Source: Macrotrachela quadricornifera | Lineage: Eukaryota; Rotifera; Eurotatoria; Philodinida; Philodinidae | NCBI GenBank assembly: GCA_022393335.1 | Contig: JAJEKB010001194.1 | Span: 1 to 64,000, forward strand | Length of the DNA stretch: 64,000 nt | Direction of reading: 5' to 3' | Part shown: positions 23,801 through 34,338 of the stretch, one piece after another | How the letters are laid out: each line of letters opens with the position of its first letter | How positions within the stretch are numbered: the stretch's first letter is position 1 | Made by a program: the position numbers and the translations under genes | The notes under the pieces: model-generated | Told to the model about the DNA's origin: nothing | The model's database searches: none | What the model saw: only the letters and a program-made list of their open reading frames with translations

Positions 23801-25164
23801 AATATCAATGGAAATATATATTTCATTATTCAAAATTATTTTGACTTCCTATGTTTGTATTATAAAATTCATCATCGTTCAGGTTTTCAAACTTTTAGAT
23901 CGATATACATAAGAAAAAGATAGATAGATTGTAGTTGTTTATATAATGTACATTCGACAAATAATCTGATTATTCTTGAACTTGATTCATCAAGGTTAGA
24001 ATCTTTAAATTCTTAAGAATAAATATGATTAAAAATTTTCCTAATCATTATCAATAGACAAACAAGATAGAGAAAGTTTCATCCATTAAACATGCACTAA
24101 AAACGTATGAACTGCAGCATTTTTTTTTAGAAAAGATTTTATTAGACATAAATCAAAAGCTATTTTGTATTGATTGAAAACAGCTTCGATAAATATTCTT
24201 ACGTTCGAATTGAGTTTATAGTTAATCTTTCTCTCTATATATACAAGAGCAACTATCAAATATAGTTCTGTGATTAAATATCTAAGATAGAATAAGAAGC
24301 ACTTTAAATGAATCTCTAAATGGTAGAAACTTTATTGATTTTTATATTATATAACGGAAAGACAACTGAAAGAATAAAACGAGAAAAAATGTTCATTTAT
24401 TAGCAATATGATTATTGAGAGTCAACATATTAGATTGCATATACATGTATTATCTGTTCAAATTCATTTTCATATGTTTTATATAAAACAATTCTTGATA
24501 CCATAGTTGAATGAAGAAAGATTCAATATGCAATTCATAAAATTGTGAATTGTATGTATTAGCATCCAATCTTGTTAAAAAGAAATTTAACAATTCAGTT
24601 TTTATGAATAAGCAAAATTAATATTCGTCATATTTGATGATTAATAATGACTGTTGAGCAGTAGTAGAGATAGGATATAATAGTATGAAGAAAAGAGATA
24701 CACTTGAAAAATGAAATAGCATGTATCAGAATATAGGTGTATATATTTGTATTATGTTTGGAATTTTTCAATTATTTTGTTCTACTTTTAGAAAAAACGA
24801 ATCCTTTGTTGCATTTGAATAATATGAATAGAAAAAATGAGACATTGGTGAAAATAAAATAATATTAACATTCAAATTAACTAGTTGTTATATATGATAA
24901 ATTTTATTTCATCATTGTATATTCAAAGTATTGTTCTTTTTTTGTTTCAAAAATAATAGAAATTAATTCTCTGAATTTATTTGTGATATTAAAAAAATCA
25001 AATGATTGTTGCGTTGGCTGTATTTAAATGGAAAAGAACAAAATGGCCAATTTTTCATTCTTTAATTCGATTGGATGGTTTAGAATATTGACTTATTGTT
25101 GATTGGCTCATTGTTTCTCGAATATCTGACATCGACTGATAGACCAAAGCAATAGAAAAAAAAA
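20893..25164. other. Gene-poor stretch of 4.3 kb
   Basis: AT-rich DNA with stops in all frames. I find no supported coding region or RNA gene. A short hairpin, 'tctcatgg-gaa-ccatgaga', lies near 22892. Stretches near 21980 and 22990 share weak inverted similarity that I could not turn into a bounded element. The 3' part abuts an assembly gap, so the 5' part of the delta-COP gene may lie in or before the gap. Confidence 0.5.
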
Positions 25165-25564
25165 NNNNNNNNNNNNNNNNNNNNNNNNNNNNNNNNNNNN
25201 NNNNNNNNNNNNNNNNNNNNNNNNNNNNNNNNNNNNNNNNNNNNNNNNNNNNNNNNNNNNNNNNNNNNNNNNNNNNNNNNNNNNNNNNNNNNNNNNNNNN
25301 NNNNNNNNNNNNNNNNNNNNNNNNNNNNNNNNNNNNNNNNNNNNNNNNNNNNNNNNNNNNNNNNNNNNNNNNNNNNNNNNNNNNNNNNNNNNNNNNNNNN
25401 NNNNNNNNNNNNNNNNNNNNNNNNNNNNNNNNNNNNNNNNNNNNNNNNNNNNNNNNNNNNNNNNNNNNNNNNNNNNNNNNNNNNNNNNNNNNNNNNNNNN
25501 NNNNNNNNNNNNNNNNNNNNNNNNNNNNNNNNNNNNNNNNNNNNNNNNNNNNNNNNNNNNNNNN
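25165..25564. other. Assembly gap (400 N)
   Basis: There are 400 undetermined bases. The round number suggests a scaffolding gap of nominal or estimated size. It removes the upstream part of the delta-COP gene from view. Confidence 0.99.
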
Positions 25565-25587
25565 ATATTTATTTCATTTTATTCTAG

Positions 25588-26105
25588 TTAATTGTTGGCC
25601 AAATGAAACACCAAATGGTGGTTGTGAAGTTAATATTGAATATGAATTACAAAATACAAATCTTATTTTAAAAGATGTTCAAATAAGTGTACCATTACCG
25701 TAAGAAAATTCTATAATAAGTCTTTTTTGTTTAGTCTATGATTTTTATCTATTATAGAAGTGGTGGTCAAACACCAGTTATTGGAAAAATTGATGGTGAT
25801 TATCAATTTGATAGTCGAAAAACGACATTAATATGGTCATTACCTGTTATTGATCAATCAAATTCTGAAGGTTCATTGGAATTTTCAATGCGTGGAAAAT
25901 CAGCTGATTTTTTTCCAATTCAAGTGGATTTTGCTGCTGAAACACCATTTTGCGAAATTAAAGTAAAGAAATAAAAATAATATGATTATCATTATCAAGT
26001 ATCTATATATTTTAGATTGCTGATGTTAAAGCGGTCGACACTCGTAAATCGGTATCATTTTCACATGAAACAAATCTCGTTGTCGATAAATATGAATATG
26101 TTTAA
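25588..26105 (+). CDS. ARCN1: Coatomer subunit delta, C-terminal part only
   Basis: Delta-COP is part of the COPI coat for Golgi-to-ER and intra-Golgi vesicles. Three exons survive after the gap: 25588-25699, 25758 to about 25964, and the last from about 26016 to the stop at 26103-26105. They encode the C-terminal mu-homology domain: 'NCWPNETPNGGCEVNIEYEL', 'ISVPLP', 'GQTPVIGKIDGDYQFDSRK', 'WSLPVIDQSN', 'GSLEFSMRGKSADFFPIQVD' and the end 'NLVVDKYEYV'. Each block aligns with human ARCN1. The gene is partial because the 5' exons fall in the 400 N gap or were lost in assembly. Nothing in the visible part suggests decay. Confidence 0.93.
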
Positions 26106-26355
26106 ATACATACAAAATAAACAGCTTATAATCATACAATAAGGAACATTCACATAGTTTTAACTTATTCTTTGCTGGTTCATTGTTATTTTAATAAAAG
26201 AAAACAAGAGATCTATGTTATCTTATTGTTGTCATTCGAATTTTTTTTTCTTCTTTTTAGTGAATTTAAAAATAAAATAAAAATATATCTTAATAATTAT
26301 ATTTGACATTTATATGACGAGAAGAACGAAAGAGAGTGAGCAAAAAAAAGAGAAC

Positions 26356-26428
26356 TGGAGAAGTTGGGCATCGATCCCAATACCTCTCGCATGCTAAGCG
26401 AGCGCTCTACCATATGAGCTACATCCCC
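26356..26428 (-). tRNA. tRNA-Ala (AGC)
   Basis: On the minus strand a 73-nt cloverleaf reads GGGGATG (acceptor), TAGCTCA (A-box region), then the anticodon arm CTCGC-TTAGCAT-GCGAG with anticodon AGC. The T arm is TTGGG-ATCGATG-CCCAA, followed by CTTCTCC and discriminator A. The ATCGATG T-loop is the form I know from eukaryotic tRNA-Ala. One acceptor pair is a T-T mismatch. There is no intron. Internal A and B boxes should drive Pol III. The 5' end lies seven bases beyond the stop codon of RAD51C on the same strand, so it sits in that gene's 3' UTR region. Confidence 0.93.
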
Positions 26429-26435
26429 ATGTTGA

Positions 26436-27633
26436 TTATATGTTTGTAATTGAATGTATATTTTCTTGTAATGCAGTATTATAATCATCATGATCCATTA
26501 GTTCAGTTTCATCTATGTCTCGAATACCGTCATCCTGAAACAAAACATTTTCATTTAAAAATTCATGTATATAAAGAGAAAACTCAGTTGAACTCAAATA
26601 AACTTTTTCGTATACGATAATCAATTTAACTATATTCTTACAGTTATTTGAAAAAATGTTGATAATTCTGGTAAATGTGGTGATTTAAGAACACGAGCTT
26701 CTCTTTTATTCATTTTCCATGAAAGTTGTATTCGTAATTGAGACATATGACCAAATGTATCACCAAGAGCTATTTTAAATATTAAATTAAATTAATATTA
26801 TTATCATTGAATTAAAATTACCTGGAGCACAATATGCTTCATTTTTCGGTGATTCAACTTTTGCTATCATATGATTAACAACAACAGCCTAATAAATTTA
26901 ATTATATTTTTGTTATAGATAATAAATAAAACTTACAGCACAATTATGTTCTGAAGCTAATTTTTGTAACATTGTAACGATTCTAACTGTATATTTATGA
27001 CGAACTAAATGATCACCATCAACAATACTTCTAATAGGATGTGCAAGACTATCAAGAATAATTAATTTAACATTTCGTTCTGGTGTCATTATGTGTTTTA
27101 ATTGAATAAGACAAGCAATTAATTCTGCTACATTTATACAACGAAAATATGTGACATTTTTTAATATTTGTTCGACTGAACTGGTATTCATAGGATTTTT
27201 ATTATCATTTTTATAATGATTTTCAGCAGCTACTGCCATATTTTGTAATCGTATAGGAACAAAACTACCTTCAGTATCAATATAAATTACTGTTCCTGTA
27301 TTATCTGATGTCACACCATATTTCATTTGAACTGAAACACATAATTGCGTACTAATAAAAAATTAATATTCAACTTAATTTAAATATAAGAATAAGTAAA
27401 CAAACCATAAATTTGATTTTCCACTTCCTGGATTGCCACATAGTTCCGTTATAACACCCATACGAACACCACCATCTATAAAAATTGTAGAAGAGAAAAA
27501 AACGATTTAATTCAAAAGACTTTTTTTAAATCTTACTAAGCATTTCATCAAATTTCTTTGAATATGTTGAAATATATCCAATGTTAGATTTTAATATATC
27601 CATAGCAGTTCGACTTTTTCTTTCTAAAGCCAT
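26436..27633 (-). CDS. RAD51C: RAD51C-like recombinase paralogue, short N-terminus
   Basis: RAD51C is a RecA-fold ATPase of homologous recombination that works in the BCDX2 and CX3 complexes. Six exons by eye give about 295 residues. Walker A is 'GNPGSGKS' after 'VITELC', matching RAD51C 'TTEICGAPGVGKT'. 'VIYIDTEGSF' follows, and Walker B is 'VKLIILDS'. The C-terminal half includes 'AVVVNHMIAKVE', 'PALGDTFGHMSQLRIQLSW', 'LKSPHLPELSTFFQI' and 'GIRD', in the order of human RAD51C. Only about 35 residues precede 'NGGV' before Walker A, so the N-terminal helical domain (about 90 residues in the human protein) is missing or in an unseen exon. The gene shares a 156-bp divergent promoter with WDR11 and ends seven bases before a tRNA. 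Confidence 0.88.
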
Positions 27634-27789
27634 GTTAAAATAAAAGTATGATGTTAAATTTTTTAAAATGATTAGCTCAGCGAACATAGCGCTCGAAATC
27701 TAACTGGATGTGTATGAATCATTGCTTAATTCTTTTTTTTTCTTAAAGCATATTTTGTTGTGCTGTGGCATTGAATAATAAAAAAAACG
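27634..27789. promoter_or_regulatory. Bidirectional promoter RAD51C / WDR11
   Basis: Only 156 bp separate the divergent start codons, so both promoters and 5' UTRs must lie here or overlap the genes. A stretch near 27673, 'tagctcagcgaacatagcgctcg', resembles the D-arm part of the nearby tRNA-Ala. It includes no complete cloverleaf. The promoter role is inferred from gene arrangement. Confidence 0.5.
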
Positions 27790-30700
27790 ATGAATCTTGT
27801 ATCTCGAATCATTCCTGGAGCTTTAAATAATGCAAATAAAGATGCTATTGATTGGAATCATCATGGTCTTCTTGCATATGGATGCCAATCGACTGTGGTC
27901 GTACTTGATCCACAGTCATTTCGAGTATTTTATTTGAATTTTTTTTTTGTAGAAAAATTATTTTTATATCATTAATAATATTCTAGGTTCTTCAATGTAT
28001 GGAAAAATACCATGAATCAATTATTAAAGTATTCAAAATATTATTTATTCTGATTAAGAAATATTCTTTTTAAATAGGTTAAATGGTCTCCAGACAATTT
28101 TTATCATAATATAGATGATCCATATAGTTTAAGATTAGCTAGTGCTGATGCAGCTGGAAATATTCTTATTTGGGATGTTTATAAATCATCAGTACAATTT
28201 GAATTTCGTGATGGAACTAAATCAATAGCTGGTTTTTATTTAGAAATTTTTTCTATAAGAAAAAAAAAATATTAATTTCATTATTTCATAGATATGATAT
28301 GGTATATATCGGATAATAATTCACATCTTTTACTTGTGGTTCATTCATCAAATATTGTAACATTATGGAATACACAAACAGGAACAAAAATTTGGCGTAT
28401 TGTTTATGATCATGAACGACAAAGAGATTCCGAAATATTTTTACAAATTATTCAAGATCCATTTAATCATCAACGAGCAATTTGTAAATATTATTTTTTA
28501 TTAAGGAAAAAAATAATAATAAATAATTATATACGATTTTATTTTTAGTACTTGGTCAATCTAGTTTAACATTTATTGAAGATTTTTCACCAATGATTAC
28601 TCCCAGTGGTCAATCTCGTAGATTTTATATATCAAATACAAATAATAATAATCATAAACATAGTCCATCATCTAATAATAAACGAACACCATTATCTAGT
28701 TCAATATCATCAGCAAGTAGTCAATTAACAACACGTCTTAAAACAATTATTGAAGGAAGTGAACATCTAAAGTATTTTGAAAATTTTCTAAAATTAAAAA
28801 TTACATTTTATTTTTATTCTTTTCGTAGACAAGATGATCAATCGGCATCAACAGTTGTTAGTTTAAATGATTGTATACAAATATTATTTCATCCAATACA
28901 TCGTCATTTAATATTAATTGTTTATCCACGTGAAATATTAATATTTGATTTACAAATCTTACAAACTGTTGGGAATATTTTAAGTGAGAAAGGTTCAGCA
29001 GCATTTTATAAAGTTAGTGATTTTTTAAAAAAATATTATTTCATTATTCTGTAAAAAAATTTATTCTAAATAGATTTATGCATGTTATCGACGTGATACA
29101 TTTATATGTTTTCATGAAAGTGGAACAATTAGTGTTCGAAATAGACATTTAGAAAATAGTACAATAACTGCACTTCAATCTCCAAATTGTACATTTAAAA
29201 ATTTTTATTTTATTATTATATAATTTAAAGATTTTATTCTTAGATTCATTAAATGATTTTGTTATTGATTTAACTTATGATCTGGTTTTTTATTCTGATC
29301 CATTTCGTTTAATTAAAAATACACGTATTTGTTCATTTTCTGTATCACCAAAAGATGAAACATCTATAAGTGTTATTCTTACGGATGGTAAAGTTTTATT
29401 TTGGAATACTGATCATAAAATTTTACCAATACCATCAAATATTGAAACAAATAATGAAGGAAATACTGGAAATCGTATTCCATTAGGTGGAGTAATGTTT
29501 GCTCCTCCATCTGGTCCATATGTTATACATATGTGTCCACCAATGACAGCAAAAAATTGGAAAGAATGGATACCATTATTAGCTATTGGTAATTAAAATC
29601 TTGAAAATAATATTTTATTCTTTCAAGAAATATTTATAGGTTGTACAAATGGAGATATACTAATCTTTAATCTTAATGATGGAACTATTCAACGACAATT
29701 ATCTGTTCATTCATGTACTGTTCGGTATGTATTGTTATTAAATATATGCTTATATGTGAGATAATACATCAGTAGATAGGTGAAACCAAAACAAAATCGA
29801 TTCATTCGTGTCTATCAAAGATATGACTATCACTTTGTCTATGTTTGCTAATTTTATATTTTGTTCAAGATGATTTTCACCAAAATATTACCTAAAAACA
29901 ATCTAATCTTGTTATTTCATAAATATAAAATTTATATGGATATAATATTAGAAATTCTAAAAGAAACTCTAAAATTTATTGTTTGTTATAGTGGAGTAGT
30001 ATGGTTATCTCCTCAAATAATTCTTTCTTGGGCATATCAAACTCCTGGTGATGGACGTTCAACAGTTCGAAATGAAATATTTATGGTTCATATTCAATCA
30101 GGTTATTAGATTATTCAATATATATATATAACATCTAATTTTTTTTTGTTTCTATTTCTTATAGGAAGACAAGAACTATTTCGATCTGAAATAAATCATG
30201 AAGAATCACCAATTGAACGTTTAAAAGTTTCTTGCACAAAGTTAGTATACATTTTAAAAAAAATATCAATTAAAATAAATGTGTTTATGTTTTTTTGTCT
30301 TTATTTATTAAAGAAATTATTTAATTATTCTTTTTCGTGATCAACCATTTGAACTATGGGATCTTAAAACATTTACATTAATTCGACGATTACCAAAAAA
30401 ATGTCCGAAAATTTTAGCATTAGTATTTGAAATTTAAAACAAAAAGTTTTTCTGGAAATTTTTTTTTTGTGAATTATTTTAGGATTGGTCACCGAATATT
30501 TTAGGAATGAAAAGATCATCAGGAGAAACAGATTCATTACTTGCTGGAAAATTAAGTAGTGAATCTGAACAAGAAGTTAATCGAACATCAAATGAATCTG
30601 AGTATGAAAAAGAAAAACATAAAATTTGCTCTCTAAATAGATAAATTCTTTTGATAGAACTAGTTTAATGGATCATGAAAACAAACCACCACGTGAAAAT

Positions 30701-32720
30701 TTTATATTTACAGATGAATATAATTTATTATATCACTTTTATGTCGAAGGACGAACAATTAAAGAAGTTGCAACTGTTCCACCTGATGTATTCAATTTAT
30801 TTTTCTTTTCTTCAGTTTTCTTTTTTAAATTTTCTTTTAGCATTCATCATCAGCTACTACTGATTTAGGTAACATATTCTCTCCTTAAGTTTTAATTAAA
30901 AAAGTTTTGATTCTTCTTTTTTTTTTTTTAGTATTAAAAGGTGATTATCTTCTTTCTGGTGATGTAGATGGTATCATACAAGTATTTAATATTAAACTTA
31001 AACAGAACAGGTAGTAAATATTTTTATTACAAAAAAAAATAAAAACGTCTTTTTGTTTGATGAATAAGATCGTTTAATACAAAACGAAGTCCAATTCGTA
31101 AAGTTCGTTTTTCACCTGGTAAAGGTAATTTTCGAGCATTTATTCTATTTAATGATGGTGTTGATATTTGGGATATACGAGATGTAAGTATCTCTTTTTT
31201 TTTCAAATTTTTCTATGAGAATTATTTGTTTAAAAATAATGATTTATATAATAGAGAGATCGTATTAGTACATTGAAATATCCACGTGATACAATTCAAG
31301 TTACTGATGGTGATTGGGCAACTTCGGATAAAATTGTATTAGCATGTTCGGATCATTGTTTAAGAATATATGAAATGAATTTAATTGATTCATCAAGTTC
31401 ACTTGAATTTCAAACAATTCAACGTATGTTTAATTATTAAAGATTTAAAATAAAATAGAAAGAATAACAGAATTCAATATGTAAGAATGTTCTCTTCTAA
31501 AGCTTTGATATTTTATTTTATTTTTCATACATATAAACGCTGTAACTTTTGAACTATATTTGAATTGACGAATAAGAATATGTTTTAATATTCTTTTAGA
31601 ATCAACATTATATCCATATTTAATGACACCACGTCATGCTAATTTATTAAAACATTTATTATGTATAAATAATGGATCATTAAATGATTTAATTAAAAAA
31701 TGTGAAGATACAAATCTAAATGGATTACTTGAAAAAGAAATTTCAAAACTTGATGAGTATATAATCATATTGTTTTTTTCTTTTAGTAATTTATCAATTA
31801 TTAAATAAATGATTTTTTTTTTTAGAGAATCAAAAAATTATTTAACTAATACAAATTCAACTATTGATCGATGTTTATTTATTTCTAATCTATTTAATGA
31901 TTCATGGGAACAACGTTTTTGGAAATTAACTAAATATTATTTATATGAATATGGTTCATTAAATGAAGATTCAAATCAATCATTATCACTACTTCCATCT
32001 TATGATTTACTTCTTGATTCAAAAACATTCGAACAAATTCAATTAGAACGAACAATTCGTCGTGATATTAAATGTTCATCATCATCATCATTAACACATT
32101 GTATTGATTCTTATATTACTCTTAAACAAATTGATCGTGCTGTACAACTTTTACTTGATACAGATCCAGATGATGATACATATGCATTAAATTGTATAAA
32201 AGCTTGTCTTATATCTTCAATGCAAAAGCAAACATCTGAAACATCAAAAAATACTGTAACTAAATTAGTTGCAACAAATTTAATTGCTAATGGAAAAGTT
32301 GATGAAGGTGTACAATTATTATGTACAATTGATTTATGTGCTGAAGCATGTCGATATTTACAAGATCATAATCAATGGGAACGTTCAATATGGTTAGCAA
32401 AATTACGTCTTAAAGCAAATTCAAATGAATATATTGATGTTATTAAACGTTGGTCAGAATATGTTCGTCTTCATTCTCAAACATCAAAAATGAATTCAGC
32501 TTTAATATTAATCTCATCTGGACAATTTCGACGTGCTATCGAAGTTTTACATAATCAAGGTGCAATTGAATTAGCTATACGTTTATTTGTTTGTTGTAAA
32601 CAATTTGGTATTGATGATGGTACAATAGGACAGAAATTATTTGAAGATTATATTGATTTAATGCAATCATTTGGTTTTAGTTCAGTTGCAAATGATTTTC
32701 GAATAACAGTAGTTGTATGA
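27790..32720 (+). CDS. WDR11: WDR11 beta-propeller protein
   Basis: WDR11 is a twin WD40-propeller protein of a TGN-associated tethering complex. It acts in vesicle traffic and has a reported role in Hedgehog signalling. The first exons read 'PGALNNANKDAIDWNHHGLL' and 'AYGCQSTVVVLDPQSF', then 'VLQCMEKYHESIIKVKWSPD', 'LRLASADAAGNILIWDV' and 'LWNTQTGTKIW'. These align in order with human WDR11. Many exons follow, with introns mostly 50-90 nt. A longer intron of about 260 nt lies near 29725-29990. The middle contains 'CTNGDILIFNLNDG' and 'VVWLSPQIILSWAYQTPGDG'. The large last exon (31834-32720) holds the C-terminal helical region, 'AVQLLLDTDPDDDTYALNCI' to 'VANDFRITVVV'. Exact exon borders in the middle are not all resolved. 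Confidence 0.9.
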
Positions 32721-33303
32721 ATAACGAACTTCTTATGTTTTTCTTCTTCTTCTTTTAAGTAAACAGTGATTTTGCCTTATTCTTTTTTTTTTTTGCTTTT
32801 CCAATGTATGTGCAATCGATTGTGAAAAAGAAAAATATACGTCAAAAAAAACACTAAGACTATCGATCTTATACATTGACGAACGAAGTAAATAAAGCGA
32901 ATAAATGATCAGTATATTTGCGGATATGAATAAATGACAATAATCATATAGAATAAACTATGATCAAAAAGACAACATAGATATTTATGTATATAATTTT
33001 CGTTGAGTATTTCGGAAAGTCATCATTTCAAGCACAATCTTATTAATCTTAAAATTTCCGGTGAAATATTAAATATATGTGTAATGTAAGCAAAATAGTT
33101 ATATGTTTTGATTTTTCTTTTTTTATTTGATTATCTTTCGGTTCTTTTCTCGGTGAATTATTGTGACGGACGGGGTATTTCAAATTACCGACTAATACCG
33201 CCTAACTAGTGATTTTCTTCTTTTTTTTTTCTCTTTCATTTAAAATTTCTCATCTCATCATCATCTTGTCTCTCGTCATTTCGTCGATCTTTAAACAAAC
33301 TAT

Positions 33304-33660
33304 ATGATCAAAATGAAGTTCTTCATTGTTCTAGTCATCTGCTTTTACATTTTAAATCAATCAATTATCAATGCACGTACGACAGGACTAAGAAAAATTT
33401 ATTGGTCTCTTCCAACCATTGGTGACTATCAAGGTGATTTACTTCATCAAAAATTTGAACGAAGACGACAAGCTGGTATGTTTTAAAATAGATTAAAATT
33501 TTATTTCTTTTTCTTTTTTTATTTATTAATTCTCTTAAAATTTATAGGTTGGGGTAAACGTCGTGATTTAATGACTGAAGATGACGATGATGACTTTTTA
33601 CCTTATCATCCTTATACTCCACATGAATATTTTGCTCGTACTTGGTTTGATGATAAATGA
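33304..33660 (+). CDS. Putative secreted neuropeptide precursor (-QAGWamide)
   Basis: Exons 33304-33475 and 33548-33660 join in frame to 94 residues. The N-terminus is a strong signal peptide ('MKFFIVLVICFYIL', cleavage likely near 'IINA'). After a single region beginning 'RTTGLRKIYWSLP' comes 'KFERRRQAGWGKRR', which has a basic cleavage site, then a peptide ending Trp-Gly followed by Lys-Arg-Arg. This is the usual signal for dibasic cleavage and C-terminal amidation. The product could be QAGW-amide, or an amidated peptide of about 35 residues if the upstream RRR is not cut. The remainder is acidic ('MTEDDDDDF'), typical of spacer. The splice falls exactly inside the amidation motif. I recognise no known family. 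It is convergent with the next candidate precursor. Confidence 0.65.
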
Positions 33661-33814
33661 ACAATGTTTTATCTTGTTCATATTTAGATACAACATATGC
33701 TTAAAAAAAGATTTTAAATAATATAAAAAAAATATATATAACTATTTACTGTTCAACAAAAAACACCAACAAAAACATAAAATACATGCGCACGTTATTT
33801 ATTAAAATTTAAAC

Positions 33815-33834
33815 ATATATATATATATATATAT
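33815..33834. repeat. (AT)n microsatellite
   Basis: A run of AT dinucleotides lies in the convergent intergenic region between the two candidate peptide genes. Confidence 0.8.
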
Positions 33835-33912
33835 GCAGATCTGAGATGATGTAGATAACATGACTACATATTGCGTTGAATTGATGAATTTCCATATTTA
33901 TTTATATCATTT

Positions 33913-34338
33913 TTATGTATACTTATTTCTACGCCGTAAGAAAGTCATTAAGAACCTATGAAATGAGTTGTCATAGTCTTTAAAATAAGGTGGTACCACA
34001 TGTAATGATCGTTTTTCTTCTAGAATATGTTTTGATGTAGAAGGTAAATCGTCTTTTAAATTATATGAATTGGAAAGTAACGAATTTTCATTTATCTCTA
34101 ATAGTGATCTCTTATAAGCGCAGCTAAACATCCACATAGCTCTTTCGTAATCTGAATTTAATTCCCAATATGATTTTGAACAATCAGTTTCAACAAAAGT
34201 CGATTCTTGTTCCGGTACACTTCTTTTACCTGGATTTGGATAACTCATAGGTTTTGTTCGATGAGGTTTTTTGATAAACCATTGAGCATTTGTTGATAAT
34301 AATATTGAAATAAAAAATATCGATTGAATAATATTCAT
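33913..34338 (-). CDS. Putative secreted neuropeptide/hormone precursor
   Basis: Single-exon frame of 141 residues. A signal peptide ('MNIIQSIFFISILLSTNA') is followed at once by 'QWFIKKPHRTKPMSYPNPGK' and Arg. A peptide starting with Gln (possible pyroglutamate) and ending Pro-Gly-Lys-Arg would give an amidated peptide of about 20 residues ending in -NP-amide. One peptide directly after the signal sequence, followed by a longer associated region with two cysteines (in 'ETDCSKSYW' and 'WMFSCAYKRS'), is the layout of GnRH/AKH-type and SIFamide precursors. The peptide itself matches neither. Further basic sites ('EEKRS', 'FLRRRN') could release more fragments. I recognise no family. The reading is inference from precursor architecture. 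Confidence 0.6.
   Translation of the reverse strand: MNIIQSIFFISILLSTNAQWFIKKPHRTKPMSYPNPGKRSVPEQESTFVETDCSKSYWELNSDYERAMWMFSCAYKRSLLEINENSLLSNSYNLKDDLPSTSKHILEEKRSLHVVPPYFKDYDNSFHRFLMTFLRRRNKYT

Noticed and set aside
29861..30109. Separate small plus-strand gene
   Set aside because: Its 3' part is an exon of WDR11 ('VVWLSPQIILSWAYQ'); the 5' part is intron.
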